Positions 32,179 through 42,851 of a DNA stretch of 64,000 nucleotides are shown one piece after another. Under the pieces are notes generated by a model, which saw only the letters and a program-made list of their open reading frames with translations, was not told the origin of the DNA and did no database searches. Numbering within the stretch: position 1 is the stretch's first letter; each line of letters starts with the position of its first letter. A program made the translations under genes and the position numbers. Source of the stretch: Candidatus Pantoea bituminis (GTDB taxonomy: Bacteria > Pseudomonadota > Gammaproteobacteria > Enterobacterales > Enterobacteriaceae); the NCBI RefSeq assembly GCF_018842675.1, contig NZ_JAGTWO010000001.1, positions 62,001-126,000 of the forward strand. Reading direction: 5' to 3'.

Positions 32179-33633
32179 TCAGGCTGACGACCTCCTGACA
32201 ATTGTGTCAGTTAACCTTATTCCCGGCGTCCCGGCGCGCGCACTGCCGCCTTCGTTATCCGGTTGCATTGCAAAGGTCAGTCCAAAGGTATTGACGCCTT
32301 CTTCGCTTCGCGCAAAGACTTCTCCCCGATGCATAATGGCAACGGCACGTACGATTGATAAACCCAGCCCATGATGGGTATCACTCCGGGCTCTGGAGGT
32401 GTCGACGCGATAAAAGCGCTCGAAAAGCCGATGTAAATGCTCTGGTGCTATCGGGTCGCCAGGGTTAGAAACTTCAACATACGCCAGATTATTGTTTTCA
32501 CTTAACCGCACAGTAACCGTGCTTTTGGATGGTGAATGTCTTGCGCTATTTTCCAGTAAATTAGCCAGTGAACGGTGGAACAGTCGCCTGTCGATATGCG
32601 CGGTGACTTCGCCCTCAACGTCCAGCGAAAGCTGTTTTTCAGCAAAAGAGGGGTCAACATACTCCGCTGTTTTCAGGGTTTCCTCCCGCAGGGATACCTG
32701 GGCAAGCTGGGAAGCATGTTCACCCGCGTGCGCATGGGACAGGAACAGCATGTCGTTAACTATCGACGTCATGCGTTCAAGCTCCTCAAGATTTGAACCG
32801 AGTAACTCTTCCAGTTCATCCTGCGAACGTCGGCGTGAGAGACCCAGTTGCGTCTGACCAATCAGGTTAGTCAGCGGTGTACGGAGTTCATGAGCAACAT
32901 CGGCGTTAAAGCTTTCGAGCTGTCGCCAGGCGATTTCCTGACGCTCTAACACACCGTTGAAAGATGAGGCTAAATGCTGCAATTCTTCAGGTAATGCCTT
33001 GGTATTCAGGCGCTGGCCATGGTCTCCCGGTGCGAGATGCCGGGCCTGTTTACTGAGAGTCCTAACCGGACGAAGCCCGATCCTTGAGACGATGTATCCC
33101 AGCAAGGCGACAATCACTACGCCCAGTGCAGCAATGATCAGCAGTGTACGTGTGAATGTATCGAGTGTTCCCATGTAAGGCGTGGAGTCGATGGCAACCA
33201 CATAGCGCAGCTCAGGCCTTTCACCGTTCGCGGGTATAGTTTTCACTAACAGGAACAGTGAGCACGCACCTTCCGATGCGCCGGGCACTTTATTAAAGCC
33301 CTCCCGCAAAGAAGACCACTTAACACCCACTGGTGGCGCTCCACCCATGCTAAAGCGTGGATTATCGCTCACTATCCAGTAGCGAACGCGCTCACCTTCG
33401 GAATTGGTTAGCACGGTAAATTTATTGGCCAGCATAGACCAGCCGTCAGCCGAGGTTCGTGCGGTGATCCATGGACTCATTAATGATTCCCGGAACAACA
33501 GTTCGTTGTGCATCTGCTTTTGCAGAGAATCATGGAGTGAACTTCGCAGCAGGATACCGATAACGGACACAATCAGCAGCGCAGATAAGGCAAACATCAC
33601 CGCCAGGTGAACGGAGATGGAACGCTTAAGCAT
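32179..33633 (-). CDS. sensor histidine kinase (CusS/HprS-like)
   Basis: A two-membrane-segment sensor kinase of 484 residues from ATG at 33633 (AGAGGA before it). The first segment is VHLAVMFALSALLIVSVIGILL; a periplasmic domain of about 130 residues follows, then LLIIAALGVVIVALLGYIVS and a HAMP domain. The H-box is ADVAHELRTPLTNLIGQTQ, the N-box NLLENSARHSP and the G-box HHGLGLSIVRA. It resembles the heavy-metal/hydrogen-peroxide sensor group (CusS, HprS). It directly follows the response-regulator gene, and the exported redox genes lie downstream, so the signal may be periplasmic oxidant or electrophile. Confidence 0.9.
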   Translation of the reverse strand: MLKRSISVHLAVMFALSALLIVSVIGILLRSSLHDSLQKQMHNELLFRESLMSPWITARTSADGWSMLANKFTVLTNSEGERVRYWIVSDNPRFSMGGAPPVGVKWSSLREGFNKVPGASEGACSLFLLVKTIPANGERPELRYVVAIDSTPYMGTLDTFTRTLLIIAALGVVIVALLGYIVSRIGLRPVRTLSKQARHLAPGDHGQRLNTKALPEELQHLASSFNGVLERQEIAWRQLESFNADVAHELRTPLTNLIGQTQLGLSRRRSQDELEELLGSNLEELERMTSIVNDMLFLSHAHAGEHASQLAQVSLREETLKTAEYVDPSFAEKQLSLDVEGEVTAHIDRRLFHRSLANLLENSARHSPSKSTVTVRLSENNNLAYVEVSNPGDPIAPEHLHRLFERFYRVDTSRARSDTHHGLGLSIVRAVAIMHRGEVFARSEEGVNTFGLTFAMQPDNEGGSARAGTPGIRLTDTIVRRSSA

Positions 33634-33648
33634 GCTTATCCTCTTCAT

Positions 33649-34329
33649 TTATTCAGTCCGGACTTCGAGGACATACCCCATACCACGAACGGTATGCAGC
33701 AATTTGACGTCAAACGGAGCATCAACTTTGGCTCGCAGACGTTTAATGGCGACTTCAACCACGTTGGCATCACTGTCAAAATTCATGTCCCATATCTGCT
33801 CAGCAATCATCATCTTTGACAGAATCTCGCCCTGATGCCGGGCCAGAAGGCTCAACAGGGAAAACTCTTTCGCAGTCAGTTCCAGTCGTGTTCCGGCGCG
33901 TAATACCCGGCGAGCCAGTAAGTCGAGATGCAGATCGTGAATATGCAGTTGGGTTATATCTGCGCCATCCGTGGAGCGGCGACGCACCAGTGCCTGAATG
34001 CGTGCAACCAGTTCAATAAGCGAAAAAGGCTTGGGCAGATAATCATCCGCGCCAAGACGAAGGCCTTTAACGCGCTCGTCAACCGATCCCCGTGCCGAAA
34101 GCATCAGCACAGGAGTCTGTTTAGTCGCCCGCACACCTTCGAGAACCCGGTAGCCATCCATTCCCGGTAACATCACATCAAGGATTATCGCGTCGTAGTC
34201 GAATTCCAGCGCGTAATGAAGACCTTCAGATCCATCAGCAGAGACATCCACCGTAAATCCGGATTCACCCAGCGCACGGCTGAGATAGGTTGACGTTTTT
34301 TCTTCATCCTCAACTAACAACAGACGCAT
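33649..34329 (-). CDS. OmpR family response regulator (CusR/HprR-like)
   Basis: A 226-residue response regulator. The acidic pocket is VEDEEKT, the phosphoacceptor Asp51 lies in ILDVMLPGMDGY, and the lysine is in DYLPKPFS (residue 100). The C-terminal winged helix reads LELTAKEFSLLSLLARHQGEILSK and VVEVAIKRLRAKVDAPFDVKLLHTVRGMGYVLEV, the heavy-metal regulator subgroup. It comes before the kinase gene. It may act on the 11-base-spaced CTGACAG repeats between the flanking divergent genes at 35591-35683. Confidence 0.92.
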   Translation of the reverse strand: MRLLLVEDEEKTSTYLSRALGESGFTVDVSADGSEGLHYALEFDYDAIILDVMLPGMDGYRVLEGVRATKQTPVLMLSARGSVDERVKGLRLGADDYLPKPFSLIELVARIQALVRRRSTDGADITQLHIHDLHLDLLARRVLRAGTRLELTAKEFSLLSLLARHQGEILSKMMIAEQIWDMNFDSDANVVEVAIKRLRAKVDAPFDVKLLHTVRGMGYVLEVRTE

Positions 34330-34343
34330 AACGAGATTTCCTC

Positions 34344-35509
<1,166 letters not shown>

Positions 35510-35590
35510 TGATCACTCCTTTTCTCAGCAAATTGAACATGAACCTCAAGGAATCTGACAGCATTCTGCTCCTTGATTGCCAACATAAAG

Positions 35591-35683
35591 CTGACAGCTA
35601 CCTGACAGGGCCGTCAGAAAATGCTGCCTGCCACATAACGGCTTCCTGACAAAAACGTTATTTACCTGTCACGATGCTGACAG
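35591..35683. promoter_or_regulatory. CTGACAG direct repeats with 11-base period (OmpR-family site type)
   Basis: CTGACAG-CTAC-CTGACAG at 35591-35608 and CTGTCAC-GATG-CTGACAG at 35666-35683 have the 7+4 spacing of PhoB-like boxes. Further CTGACA copies are at 35555 and 35646. They lie between the divergent Tat-type aldo/keto reductase and the hydrolase genes. Confidence 0.55.
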
Positions 35684-35760
35684 CTCTCTTCCCTAATCTG
35701 TGCCCGTATATTTGCTACCAGAAGCCTGCATAGCCAGGCTAACACTCATCGGGAGAGACC

Positions 35761-36808
35761 ATGAAATTCACGCTTATAAGTGCAATGCTGCTAACGGCAA
35801 TGGCCGGAGTGACTTCAGTCAATGCGGCTGATTACAAAAAGAATCCATTCACACTCGTCTATGACGGTGCCATCACCGAAAATGTTAAAGGCAAGGTCAA
35901 CATTCATCCGGTGAAGTACGATCTACATGGCATCCAGATTGTCGCGAATGTCTATACGCCTGCTAACTACGATCCCGCCAAAAAATACCCTGCTGTGGTA
36001 GTCGCACATCCTAATGGCGGCGTAAAAGAACAGGTCGCCGGGTTGTATGCGCAGCGACTTGCTGAACATGGCTATATTACGATTACCGCCGATGCAGCCT
36101 ACCAGGGGGCAGCGGTGGTATGCCTCGCAGCGTGGATAAACCGGCTAACCGTATTGAAGACGTTCACGGCATGGCTGACTACATCAGCCAGTATCCGGGG
36201 TTGATATTTCCCGCCTCGGTCTGCTTGGCATTTGCGGAGGCGGCGGGTATTCACTTGTTGCTGCCGAGACGGACAAACGGTTCAAATCGATTGCAACCAT
36301 CAGCATGTTTAATTCAGGTCTTGTGCGCCGTAATGGTATGCAGGATTCACAGCTGGACACTATCCAGCAGCGTCTTCAGCAGGCTTCTGACGCGCGTGCT
36401 CAGGAAGCAGCCGGAGGCGAAGTGCTTTACTCCGGTGATGCCAACCTGACCGACGAACAGATCGCTAAATTACCTTTTGCCTTATATCGACAGGGTTACG
36501 AGTACTACTGGAAAACCCACGCACACCCAAACTCAACTTTTAAGTACACCACAAGCAGTTTGCTGGATTTGATGAGTTTTGATGTGACTGACCATATCAA
36601 GCTTATTAACAAACCGCTGCTCATGATTGCCGGTACAAAAGCTGATACGTTGTATATGACTGAAGATGCATTCGCTAAAGCCACCGGTACGAAGAATAAA
36701 GAACTCTTCTTGATCGACGGCGCTACCCATATCGAAACCTATTGGGTTCCTCGTTACGTTGACCAGGCAATGCAAAAGCTGGACGTTTTCTTCGATAAGA
36801 ATATTTAA
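35761..36808 (+). pseudogene. secreted dienelactone-hydrolase-like alpha/beta hydrolase, two one-base frame breaks
   Basis: About 349 residues with a Sec signal peptide (MKFTLISAMLLTAMAGVTSVNA). The core has YDPAKKYPAVVVAHPNGGVKEQ, the nucleophile region LGICGGGGYSL (a cysteine-containing elbow like dienelactone hydrolase), MIAGTKADTLYM and DGATHIETYW. Frame breaks occur at about 36110 (repair YQGASGGMPRSVDKP) and in the G run at 36197-36200 (repair QYPGVDISRLGLLGIC). Each needs one added base. It faces the exported aldo/keto reductase across the repeat-bearing promoter, so it is probably controlled by the two-component system. Confidence 0.8.
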
Positions 36809-36956
36809 CCCGTCTCCGACAATACCCCAGCCAGCCGGGCTATTATCGCCCCTGGCTGTATCCATTGCCCGCTTGATTTTTACAGCGCTTATTAGCTCGA
36901 TATGCTCAGATTAACTAAGTTGGCGTTAAAGATAATTACGCACATTGAATAGGCGC

Positions 36957-36973
36957 TATGAATGAAATTCATA
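36957..36973. promoter_or_regulatory. perfect dyad TATGAA-N5-TTCATA upstream of the nitroreductase
   Basis: TATGAATGAAATTCATA, a perfect T-N-A type dyad extended by C/G at the ends, lies 104 bases before the nitroreductase start. It is the best copy of the three-site family (23935, 39049). Confidence 0.6.
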
Positions 36974-37077
36974 GACCTAATCATGTGCAAGGAATGATAA
37001 CCAGGCGCCTGATGTGACAGGATGAATGATGAGAGAGTGATGAATCCCATCAAGATCAGTTTTAGACGGAGGAGCAG

Positions 37078-37757
37078 ATGAGTTCGCGAGAACCTTCATT
37101 CCATGAAGTTGTAAAAAACAGACACTCGGCAAGAGCCTTTCTTCCATCGCCTATTCCCAACGATGTTCTCTATGACATTTTGCATGAAGCGCAATGCGCA
37201 CCATCAAATTGCAACACTCAGCCCTGGTCCCTGCATATCGTAGCGGGGGAAAAGCTTAACGAATTAAGTCATGCACTGACTACAGATCTAAAGGTCGGAA
37301 GCTACTCTCTTGATTTTACTTTCGATAAAGAAGCCTATCCCAATCCGTTCAGGCAACGAGCTTCAGAGCAGGGAGATCGTACTACCAGGCACTGGGAGTT
37401 GCGCGTGGTGATAATTTGAGTCGTTCAGAAGTGGTCGAACGCAACGTTAAGTTTTTCGGAGCACCCCATGTAGCCCTATTGTTCATTCCTGCTGTAGGGG
37501 ACAACGTTCGCGTTGCCTCCGATGCCGGTATGTATGCACAAACATTCCTTCTTTCACTGGAGGCTCGCGGTTATGCCGGAGTACCGCAGGCAGTACTGAG
37601 TTACTTTGCGCAAACGGTGCGCCGGATCCTAAATATACCGGAGAATTTCAAGCTGCTTTACGGCATTTCGTTTGGTATTCCAGACAAAAACCATCCCTCT
37701 CTGAGTTACAGGGAAGGACGGGTTTCTGTTGAAGATAGTGTCATCTGGCATCGATAA
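37078..37757 (+). pseudogene. nitroreductase family protein, one-base frame break
   Basis: About 226 residues of the NfsB/nitroreductase fold, FMN enzymes that reduce nitroaromatics and quinones. The N-terminal RHSARAFLPSPIPNDVLYDILHEAQCAPSNCNTQPW is the FMN-binding signature, and GMYAQTFLLSLEARGYAGVPQAVLSYF and YGISFGIPDKNHP are the C-terminal cofactor and substrate parts. The frame breaks after RASEQGD; one base at about 37378 restores YYQALGVARGDNLSRSE. ATG at 37078 follows CGGAGGAG. It lies convergent to the MFS gene, with a matching dyad operator in front of each. Confidence 0.83.
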
Positions 37758-37764
37758 ATAAGCG

Positions 37765-38966
37765 CTATTTTTTTACCTGAACAGTCAGTGCCATCAGAGC
37801 ACTGGCTGCCGTAAACACGGCAATGATCCAGCTCATTGTCCATGGCGTGCCATCACTAAATAGTGCCAAGAGCAGCGAAGAGATAATGCCGCTTCCGTAT
37901 TGCAACGCGCCCATTAGCGCCGATGCTGAACCTGCAACATTAGGTACAGCGTCCAGGGCACAAGCCGTAGACGTTGCAGCAATGATGCCATTCATGGAGA
38001 AAAACACGAATACGGTTCCCACGATCACGGTAATTCCGCCAACGTTTAACGCAGTTGTGACAGCAAGTGCTAATGCGCTCAGGGTTGCGACGAAGACAGC
38101 AATCCTGAGTAACACTTCCAGTGGATAACGATGGACCAGGCGTCTGTTAACCATACTTACCACCATCAATCCAACAACGTTTACTGCAAATAGCCAACCG
38201 TAATGCTGCGGATCAACGCCGAAGTACGTGATGTAAACAAACGGTGAGCCGGTAATAAAGGCATAGGCAGCAACGTAGTAGAACGTCAGGCATAGCGTAA
38301 AACGCATATAACTGGCGTTGGCCAGTAATGCGTAATAATTACGAAAAGCACCGGTCACGGAAGCGTGTGAGCGTTTTTCTTCAGGTAGTGTTTCCGGTAG
38401 CCAGAATAACGATATCAGCATGACTGTTCCGATAATCGCCAGCAGCCAGAAAATGGCGTGCCACGATGTGACTCTAATCATTTGTCCGCCAATCAGCGGA
38501 CCAGCAATCGGCGCGATTGCCATGATGATCATGAGGGTCGAAAGCATTTGTGCTGCGCGAGTACGACTGAAAAGATCGCGGATCATTGCCCGCGCCAGCA
38601 TCGGACCGGTACAGGCGCCTAAAGCCTGAAAAACGCGCCAGAAAATTATTTCTACGATATCTGTAGATAACGCACAACCTACCGAGCCTATAACAAACAA
38701 TCCCAAACCGATGAACAGCGGCAGACGTCGCCCGAAACGATCGCTAATCGGTCCCCAAATAAGCTGTGCAATGCAAAAACCAATGAGAAAACCTGTGATT
38801 GTCAGTTCTGCATCGCCCTGTAAATCTTTTGCCATGATGGGCATAGCAGGAAGATAGATATCGGTTGATAGGGAGGTAACAGCCATCAAAGCACTAAGAA
38901 TAAGTACAAAAGAAAGACCGTTTTTTTAACTGTCGCTGGCTGTGTTTGAGCCTGTAGGTTAAGCAT
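37765..38966 (-). pseudogene. Bcr/CflA family MFS drug exporter, frame break near the start
   Basis: About 401 residues, 12 membrane segments, of the Bcr/CflA drug-resistance family. ALMAVTSLSTDIYLPAMP is the family opening, ISDRFGRRLPLFIGL the loop 2-3 motif and WRVFQALGACTGPMLARAMIRD the segment 4 motif. The first residues are in another frame: from ATG at 38966 one more T in the seven-base run at 38921-38927 gives MLNLQAQTQPATVKKNGLSF joined to VLILSALMAVTS. It likely exports a toxic organic compound, consistent with the neighbouring nitroreductase. Confidence 0.85.
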
Positions 38967-39361
38967 GGTGATCCGTCAGGACATAAAGAGATAGACGCAT
39001 GTTAACGGGTTTATTCTGACAAATAATGGTAAGCAGAGGCATAGGTCCTATGAATGATATTCATCAATGTTATGAATTTTCAAGCCTGTGAAAGTCTGGT
39101 GGCACAAGAGCCTGCATCAGAGCGACTCAATAGTCATTACCCGCTTAACAACGCTTATGTCCTCTTCTCGCTCCTGGCAGAAATCGTGACATGCAGTTGA
39201 CGGGGGGTTTTGCAAAGGCAGCAATCACCAAGATAACGGGAAAAACGGATGGGCCTAAGTCATTGTTCATAGAAGCCACACCTTTACTTGGTAGTCAGAC
39301 CAAATAATTTACTCTTATCATGATTGTATTTTATTAACCTTTTCCTGCTTCGTGTGGCACA
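38967..39361. other. intergenic region with the MFS promoter
   Basis: No gene is supported. It holds the dyad at 39049 and the promoter of the MFS gene; the rest shows nothing recognisable. Confidence 0.4.
39049..39065. promoter_or_regulatory. dyad TATGAA-N5-TTCATC upstream of the MFS gene
   Basis: TATGAATGATATTCATC matches the nitroreductase-promoter dyad in 15 of 17 positions and lies 83 bases before the MFS start. Confidence 0.55.
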
Positions 39362-39850
39362 TCAGTCCAGATTGGCTTTACGCATCGGCATTCTGTCAAT
39401 GGTGGAGAGCAAATCCTCTGAACTTATCGGTTTTGTTTCCCGTATTTTCATACCGCCATCTTTGCCAATAAGCACAACTTCAAACCCGGCGGGTTTTAGT
39501 TGAGCGCGTAGGTGTCCTTTTGAGGCATGGGAAGTATCGCTCAGTACGATAATATCGCGCTCGGCTAGCTCAGCTTTGCTCTTTTCCAGCATCGCCATTT
39601 GGTGAACATAATTCAGGTCTGTCTCCGAAGGGGCAAAGATCACAACGGGCCGATATTGCCACTGATACTGATTCAGACTGGCGGTTTCAGGCGTTAAAGG
39701 ACGAAACAGAGTGATGTCAACCGCCTGAGAAGCCGTGCACAACAGCAGAGATAATGTGGCCATGAGTTGGCATGAAGTCCGAAGAACGCCACGCCGGAAG
39801 TGGCGATAAGGGTGGGAAGGGGCCGATAAGAATGATTTGATGCGCAGCAT
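39362..39850 (-). CDS. DUF4174 domain secreted protein
   Basis: A 162-residue protein with an N-terminal leader (LRTSCQLMATLSLLLCTASQA, preceded by about 24 polar residues) and a DUF4174-type body: LNQYQWQYRPVVIFAPSETDLNYVHQMAMLEKSKAELAERDIIVL, then LRAQLKPAGFEVVLIGKDGGMKIRETKPISSEDLLSTIDRMPMRK. The fold is thioredoxin-like, but no CxxC is present, and the function is unknown. The start ATG follows GGGAGAG. A periplasmic location would fit the exported redox proteins further left. Confidence 0.82.
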   Translation of the reverse strand: MLRIKSFLSAPSHPYRHFRRGVLRTSCQLMATLSLLLCTASQAVDITLFRPLTPETASLNQYQWQYRPVVIFAPSETDLNYVHQMAMLEKSKAELAERDIIVLSDTSHASKGHLRAQLKPAGFEVVLIGKDGGMKIRETKPISSEDLLSTIDRMPMRKANLD

Positions 39851-40011
39851 TGCGTTTCTCTCCCAGCCTGAACAAGCCGTTTATTAAGATGACGAAGCGT
39901 CATGAATTTAAATGAACGATGCTGTAACAAGGCTAGTGGAATTTTAATGGCCTGGTCGCATATTTACGAACCGGGCCAGTTGAGGTGGAAGGACAAACTA
40001 TTACCAACTCT

Positions 40012-40046
40012 CCCGTTCTTATTTCATGTTATTAAGAACGGGAGAA
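40012..40046. terminator. strong hairpin between the GST fossil and the DUF4174 gene
   Basis: CTCCCGTTCTTA pairs with TAAGAACGGGAG around TTTCATGTTAT, a perfect 12-pair stem. No clear T-run follows on either strand, so it may act as a terminator or as an mRNA end structure. Confidence 0.5.
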
Positions 40047-40089
40047 TGTCTGTTTACCCTTTCCCCGAGATGAATAAACCAGATGTTTT

Positions 40090-40277
40090 TCAGAGACGAC
40101 GGGCATCAACCCTAGCCTGCCACTGCTGAACGCTGGGTCTTGCCAACATCCTGGCGTGGCAGTCACGTAATACGACGCACTCTGCCGTGACGGGAAGTTT
40201 CACTAACGTCGAAAAATCATGCCGCCGATGACGGCAATGTCAGCCACTGAGAACTTCTCGCCGGCAACGCTAGAATG
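40090..40277 (-). pseudogene. fossil of a glutathione S-transferase C-terminus
   Basis: The minus strand reads SVAGEKFSVADIAVIGGMIF, then after a one-base shift LVKLPVTAECVVLRDCHARM and LARPSVQQWQARVDARRL to a stop at 40090. This is the pattern of the last two helices of GSTs (FSVADI..., R-M-x-ARPSVQ-W). The fragment begins right at the 3' end of the amidohydrolase gene, with only a few bases shared, so it marks an old recombination joint. The remaining bases of 39851-40089 show an AACGGGAG hairpin (CTCCCGTTCTTA and TAAGAACGGGAG near 40012-40046) and nothing else. Confidence 0.6.
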
Positions 40278-41655
40278 CGGATGAGCGCCATTGGCGTTGC
40301 TTGTTGTTGCCGGTACGTACCGCCAGAGAATGCGCTGCCCGTTGTGAACGCGCCATGACTTCTCTCTGATCAAGATGCGTGAATTCTCCGTCTCGCAATA
40401 GCCATTTACCATCAACAAAGACATCACTGACTTCATGCCCCAGAGCAGAATAAACAAGAGATGAGACCGGATGATGGATGGGTGTCATTGCCGGATGACG
40501 CGTATCGACAATGACAACATCAGCACGCTTGCCAGGTTCAAGTGAGCCGACAAGATGATCAAGACCAATTGCACGCGCCCCATCAATGGTTGCCATTTCC
40601 AGCACCTTTTCAGCGGTCATGATGGTGGGATCGCGATGGACTCCTTTTTGCATCAAAGCGGCGACTTTCATGGCCTGAAACAGGCTGTGATTATTGCTGC
40701 TGGCAGGACCATCTGAACCTAAACCCACGGTTAAACCCGCCGCCAGCATTTCCGGGATGGGCGGCACGCCAGATGCGAGATAAAGGTTGCTGCAAGGATT
40801 GTGTGAAACGCGAGTGTCATGATGTTTTAAGGCGCGGATATCGCGGGAGCTGCACTGCACACAATGAACCGCCAGCACATCGGAACCAAGAAAACCAATT
40901 TCGCTGAGAAATTCAGTATCTGTTGCCTGAAAGCGCAGCTTTGCCTGTTCGATTTCGAAGTCAGTTTCGGCCACATGGGTGGTGATCATAACGCCTGTTT
41001 CATCTGCCAGCTTGCGCGTCCCTCTCAGCACCTTTTCATCCAGTGCCCAAATCATACTGGGCGCAATACCGACTTTTACGCGCCCATCAGGGCGATGGTA
41101 TTTGTGGATCACTGCCCGGGCATCTGCCAACGCCTGTTCCGGCGTTTCAATCAATTCTGTCGGGATGCCATGTTCAGCACCGCTGGTAAGGAAACCTCGG
41201 CAAACGTGTCCACGTATTCCACTGATTTCAAATGCTTCAATGACTTTCGCCGTCAGGCCCGGTTTGGGATGCGCGTACATAAAATCAACCAGTGATGTCA
41301 CGCCGGAGCGCAGCGATTCAATGCAACCATGCAGCGCAGCAGCGAAAACGTCCTCTTCAGTGAGCGCAACAGCACTCGGACCCGTCATGCAGGCAAACCA
41401 CTTTTTGAGCACCATATCATCACCCAATCCCTTCAACAGGGTTTGAAACAGATGCGTATGGGTATTGACCATGCCCGGCATGATAATGCGTTCACGGCAA
41501 TCAACGGTTTCTGCTTCTGGATAAGCTTTTGCCAGCGCTGTCCGTGTTCCAATCGCACTGATCCTGTCATCTTCAATCACCAGACTGGCTTGTTCTAAGA
41601 TTTCACGCTGCGGGTTCATGGTGATGATCCAGCCATCAGCAAGCAAGTAGCTCAT
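40270..41655 (-). CDS. amidohydrolase of the ATZ/TRZ (s-triazine hydrolase/guanine deaminase-like) family
   Basis: A 461-residue metal-dependent amidohydrolase. The HxH metal site is VNTHTHLFQTLLKG (His66, His68). Further metal ligands are in TTHVAET and AVHCVQCS, and the aspartate is in GLGSDGPASSNN. The ATZ/TRZ subgroup deaminates or dechlorinates nitrogen heterocycles such as purines, pterins, 5'-deoxyadenosine derivatives or s-triazines. The exact substrate cannot be read from sequence. It is the last gene of the importer operon; its start overlaps the stop of the cysteine hydrolase gene. The 3' end runs directly into a GST fossil, so its last residues may be altered. Confidence 0.87.
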   Translation of the reverse strand: MSYLLADGWIITMNPQREILEQASLVIEDDRISAIGTRTALAKAYPEAETVDCRERIIMPGMVNTHTHLFQTLLKGLGDDMVLKKWFACMTGPSAVALTEEDVFAAALHGCIESLRSGVTSLVDFMYAHPKPGLTAKVIEAFEISGIRGHVCRGFLTSGAEHGIPTELIETPEQALADARAVIHKYHRPDGRVKVGIAPSMIWALDEKVLRGTRKLADETGVMITTHVAETDFEIEQAKLRFQATDTEFLSEIGFLGSDVLAVHCVQCSSRDIRALKHHDTRVSHNPCSNLYLASGVPPIPEMLAAGLTVGLGSDGPASSNNHSLFQAMKVAALMQKGVHRDPTIMTAEKVLEMATIDGARAIGLDHLVGSLEPGKRADVVIVDTRHPAMTPIHHPVSSLVYSALGHEVSDVFVDGKWLLRDGEFTHLDQREVMARSQRAAHSLAVRTGNNKQRQWRSSAF

Positions 41656-42425
41656 TAATCTGCCTTAAGTTGGTGAAGGATTTCAGTGGAGTTGACCACG
41701 AAGCCAAAGCACTGCTGCACGTTGTAAAGCGTTGCATCACGGCAATAGTCCGGAGAGGTGGTGGCGCTGCAATCTTCTAGCAGCAGACAGTCATAACCGC
41801 GGAAATTGGCGTCCTGTAACGTACAGAGCACGCACTGATCGACATTGACGCCAGCGAACAGCAGCGTAGTGACATCCAGATTACGCAAGATGCTATCGAG
41901 TTCGGTATCCTGAAAGCCGGACATACGGTACTTGTTTACGTGAATATCATCTTCACTGGGCTTCAGTTCATCAACCACTGCCGCTGCCCAACTGCCCGCT
42001 TCCAATACAGGTGCACCAGAAATCGGAAGCGGATCGCCCAGCCCAATGCCGTCACCTTGTGGGTTGTAGACGTGAAGCAGGGCGGGGCTCAGATTCAATT
42101 TGTCCGGCCGGTTGCCCCAGTTAAGCCAAATGATCGGGACATCAGCCTCTCTTAACGTCGGAAGTAACTGTTGCAGCGGCGAAATCGGCGCGCGGGCGGG
42201 ATTGATATCAACGCCCAGGTTGCCCAGCCAGCCATCGGGATGACAAAAATCATTCTGCATATCCACCACCACCAGTGCGCTGCGGTTTAGATCGATAATC
42301 ACAGAACGATTACGCGTCTCAAGCGTAGCGGATCGCGATTGTCTTGTGGGCCGAAGCGTATCGACCACCTCCGGCGAGACCCGCCACTGGTTTTGTTGGG
42401 TGCTGCCTAATACATACGCTGGCAT
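41655..42425 (-). CDS. isochorismatase-like cysteine hydrolase
   Basis: A 256-residue cysteine hydrolase of the isochorismatase superfamily. From ATG at 42425 the catalytic triad is Asp55 (VVVDMQNDF), Lys165 (VNKYRMSGF) and Cys198 (GVNVDQCVLC). It carries an N-terminal extension of about 45 residues common in the biuret/ureidoacrylate/N-carbamoyl amidase branch, which hydrolyses amides such as biuret, ureidoacrylate or N-carbamoylsarcosine. Within this operon it probably takes the next step after the amidohydrolase. A longer frame from 42509 adds 28 residues that lie inside the cupin gene in another frame, so I reject it. Confidence 0.87.
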   Translation of the reverse strand: MPAYVLGSTQQNQWRVSPEVVDTLRPTRQSRSATLETRNRSVIIDLNRSALVVVDMQNDFCHPDGWLGNLGVDINPARAPISPLQQLLPTLREADVPIIWLNWGNRPDKLNLSPALLHVYNPQGDGIGLGDPLPISGAPVLEAGSWAAAVVDELKPSEDDIHVNKYRMSGFQDTELDSILRNLDVTTLLFAGVNVDQCVLCTLQDANFRGYDCLLLEDCSATTSPDYCRDATLYNVQQCFGFVVNSTEILHQLKAD

Positions 42426-42426
42426 A

Positions 42427-42848
42427 TTACTCTCCCGACAACACGGATAAATCTTCTGCATCCAGCGTGACTGACTCACCGCTTCGGATGAGCTCTGAAA
42501 ATCCTTCATTGGGTGTCATCACCGTTAGCGTATACAGTTTTCCTGTACCCGTGTTGCGAATGGCGTGATCGTTGCCAGGGTGAAGTAACAGCGAGTCGCC
42601 TTTTTTGATGGTTACCTCCTCATCGTTACAGCGGGCAATCCCTTCACCGTGCAGCACATAAAAAATTCGTGGGCAGTAGCATGTTCGTTTGGGGGTGTCG
42701 CGCCGCCAACATTAAAAATCTCGACGACAAAAATATTCTCAATATCGTCCAGGGGCTTATCGAACAGGATGGCAAAATAATTACTGCTGTCAGCACTGAT
42801 ACGGAATGCCTGAACATCTGCGATATTATTAAAACGAAATTTTTTCAT
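42427..42848 (-). pseudogene. cupin domain protein, one-base frame break
   Basis: About 140 residues of a single-domain cupin. ATPPNEHATAHEFF...VLHGEGIARCNDEEVTIKKGDSLLLHPGNDHAIRNTGTGKLYTLTV gives the two cupin motifs with the histidines. The frame breaks at EFF; one more A in the six-base run at 42660-42665 restores HEFFYVLHGEGIA. It lies directly downstream of the permease gene with its stop next to the start of the cysteine hydrolase. It may be a metal-dependent accessory enzyme of the pathway or a ligand-binding protein. Confidence 0.82.
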
Positions 42849-42851
42849 GTT

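Noticed and set aside
40203..40457. 84-codon frame spanning the amidohydrolase end and the GST tail
   Set aside because: Its first part is antisense-frame noise inside the amidohydrolase; only the GST part has meaning.
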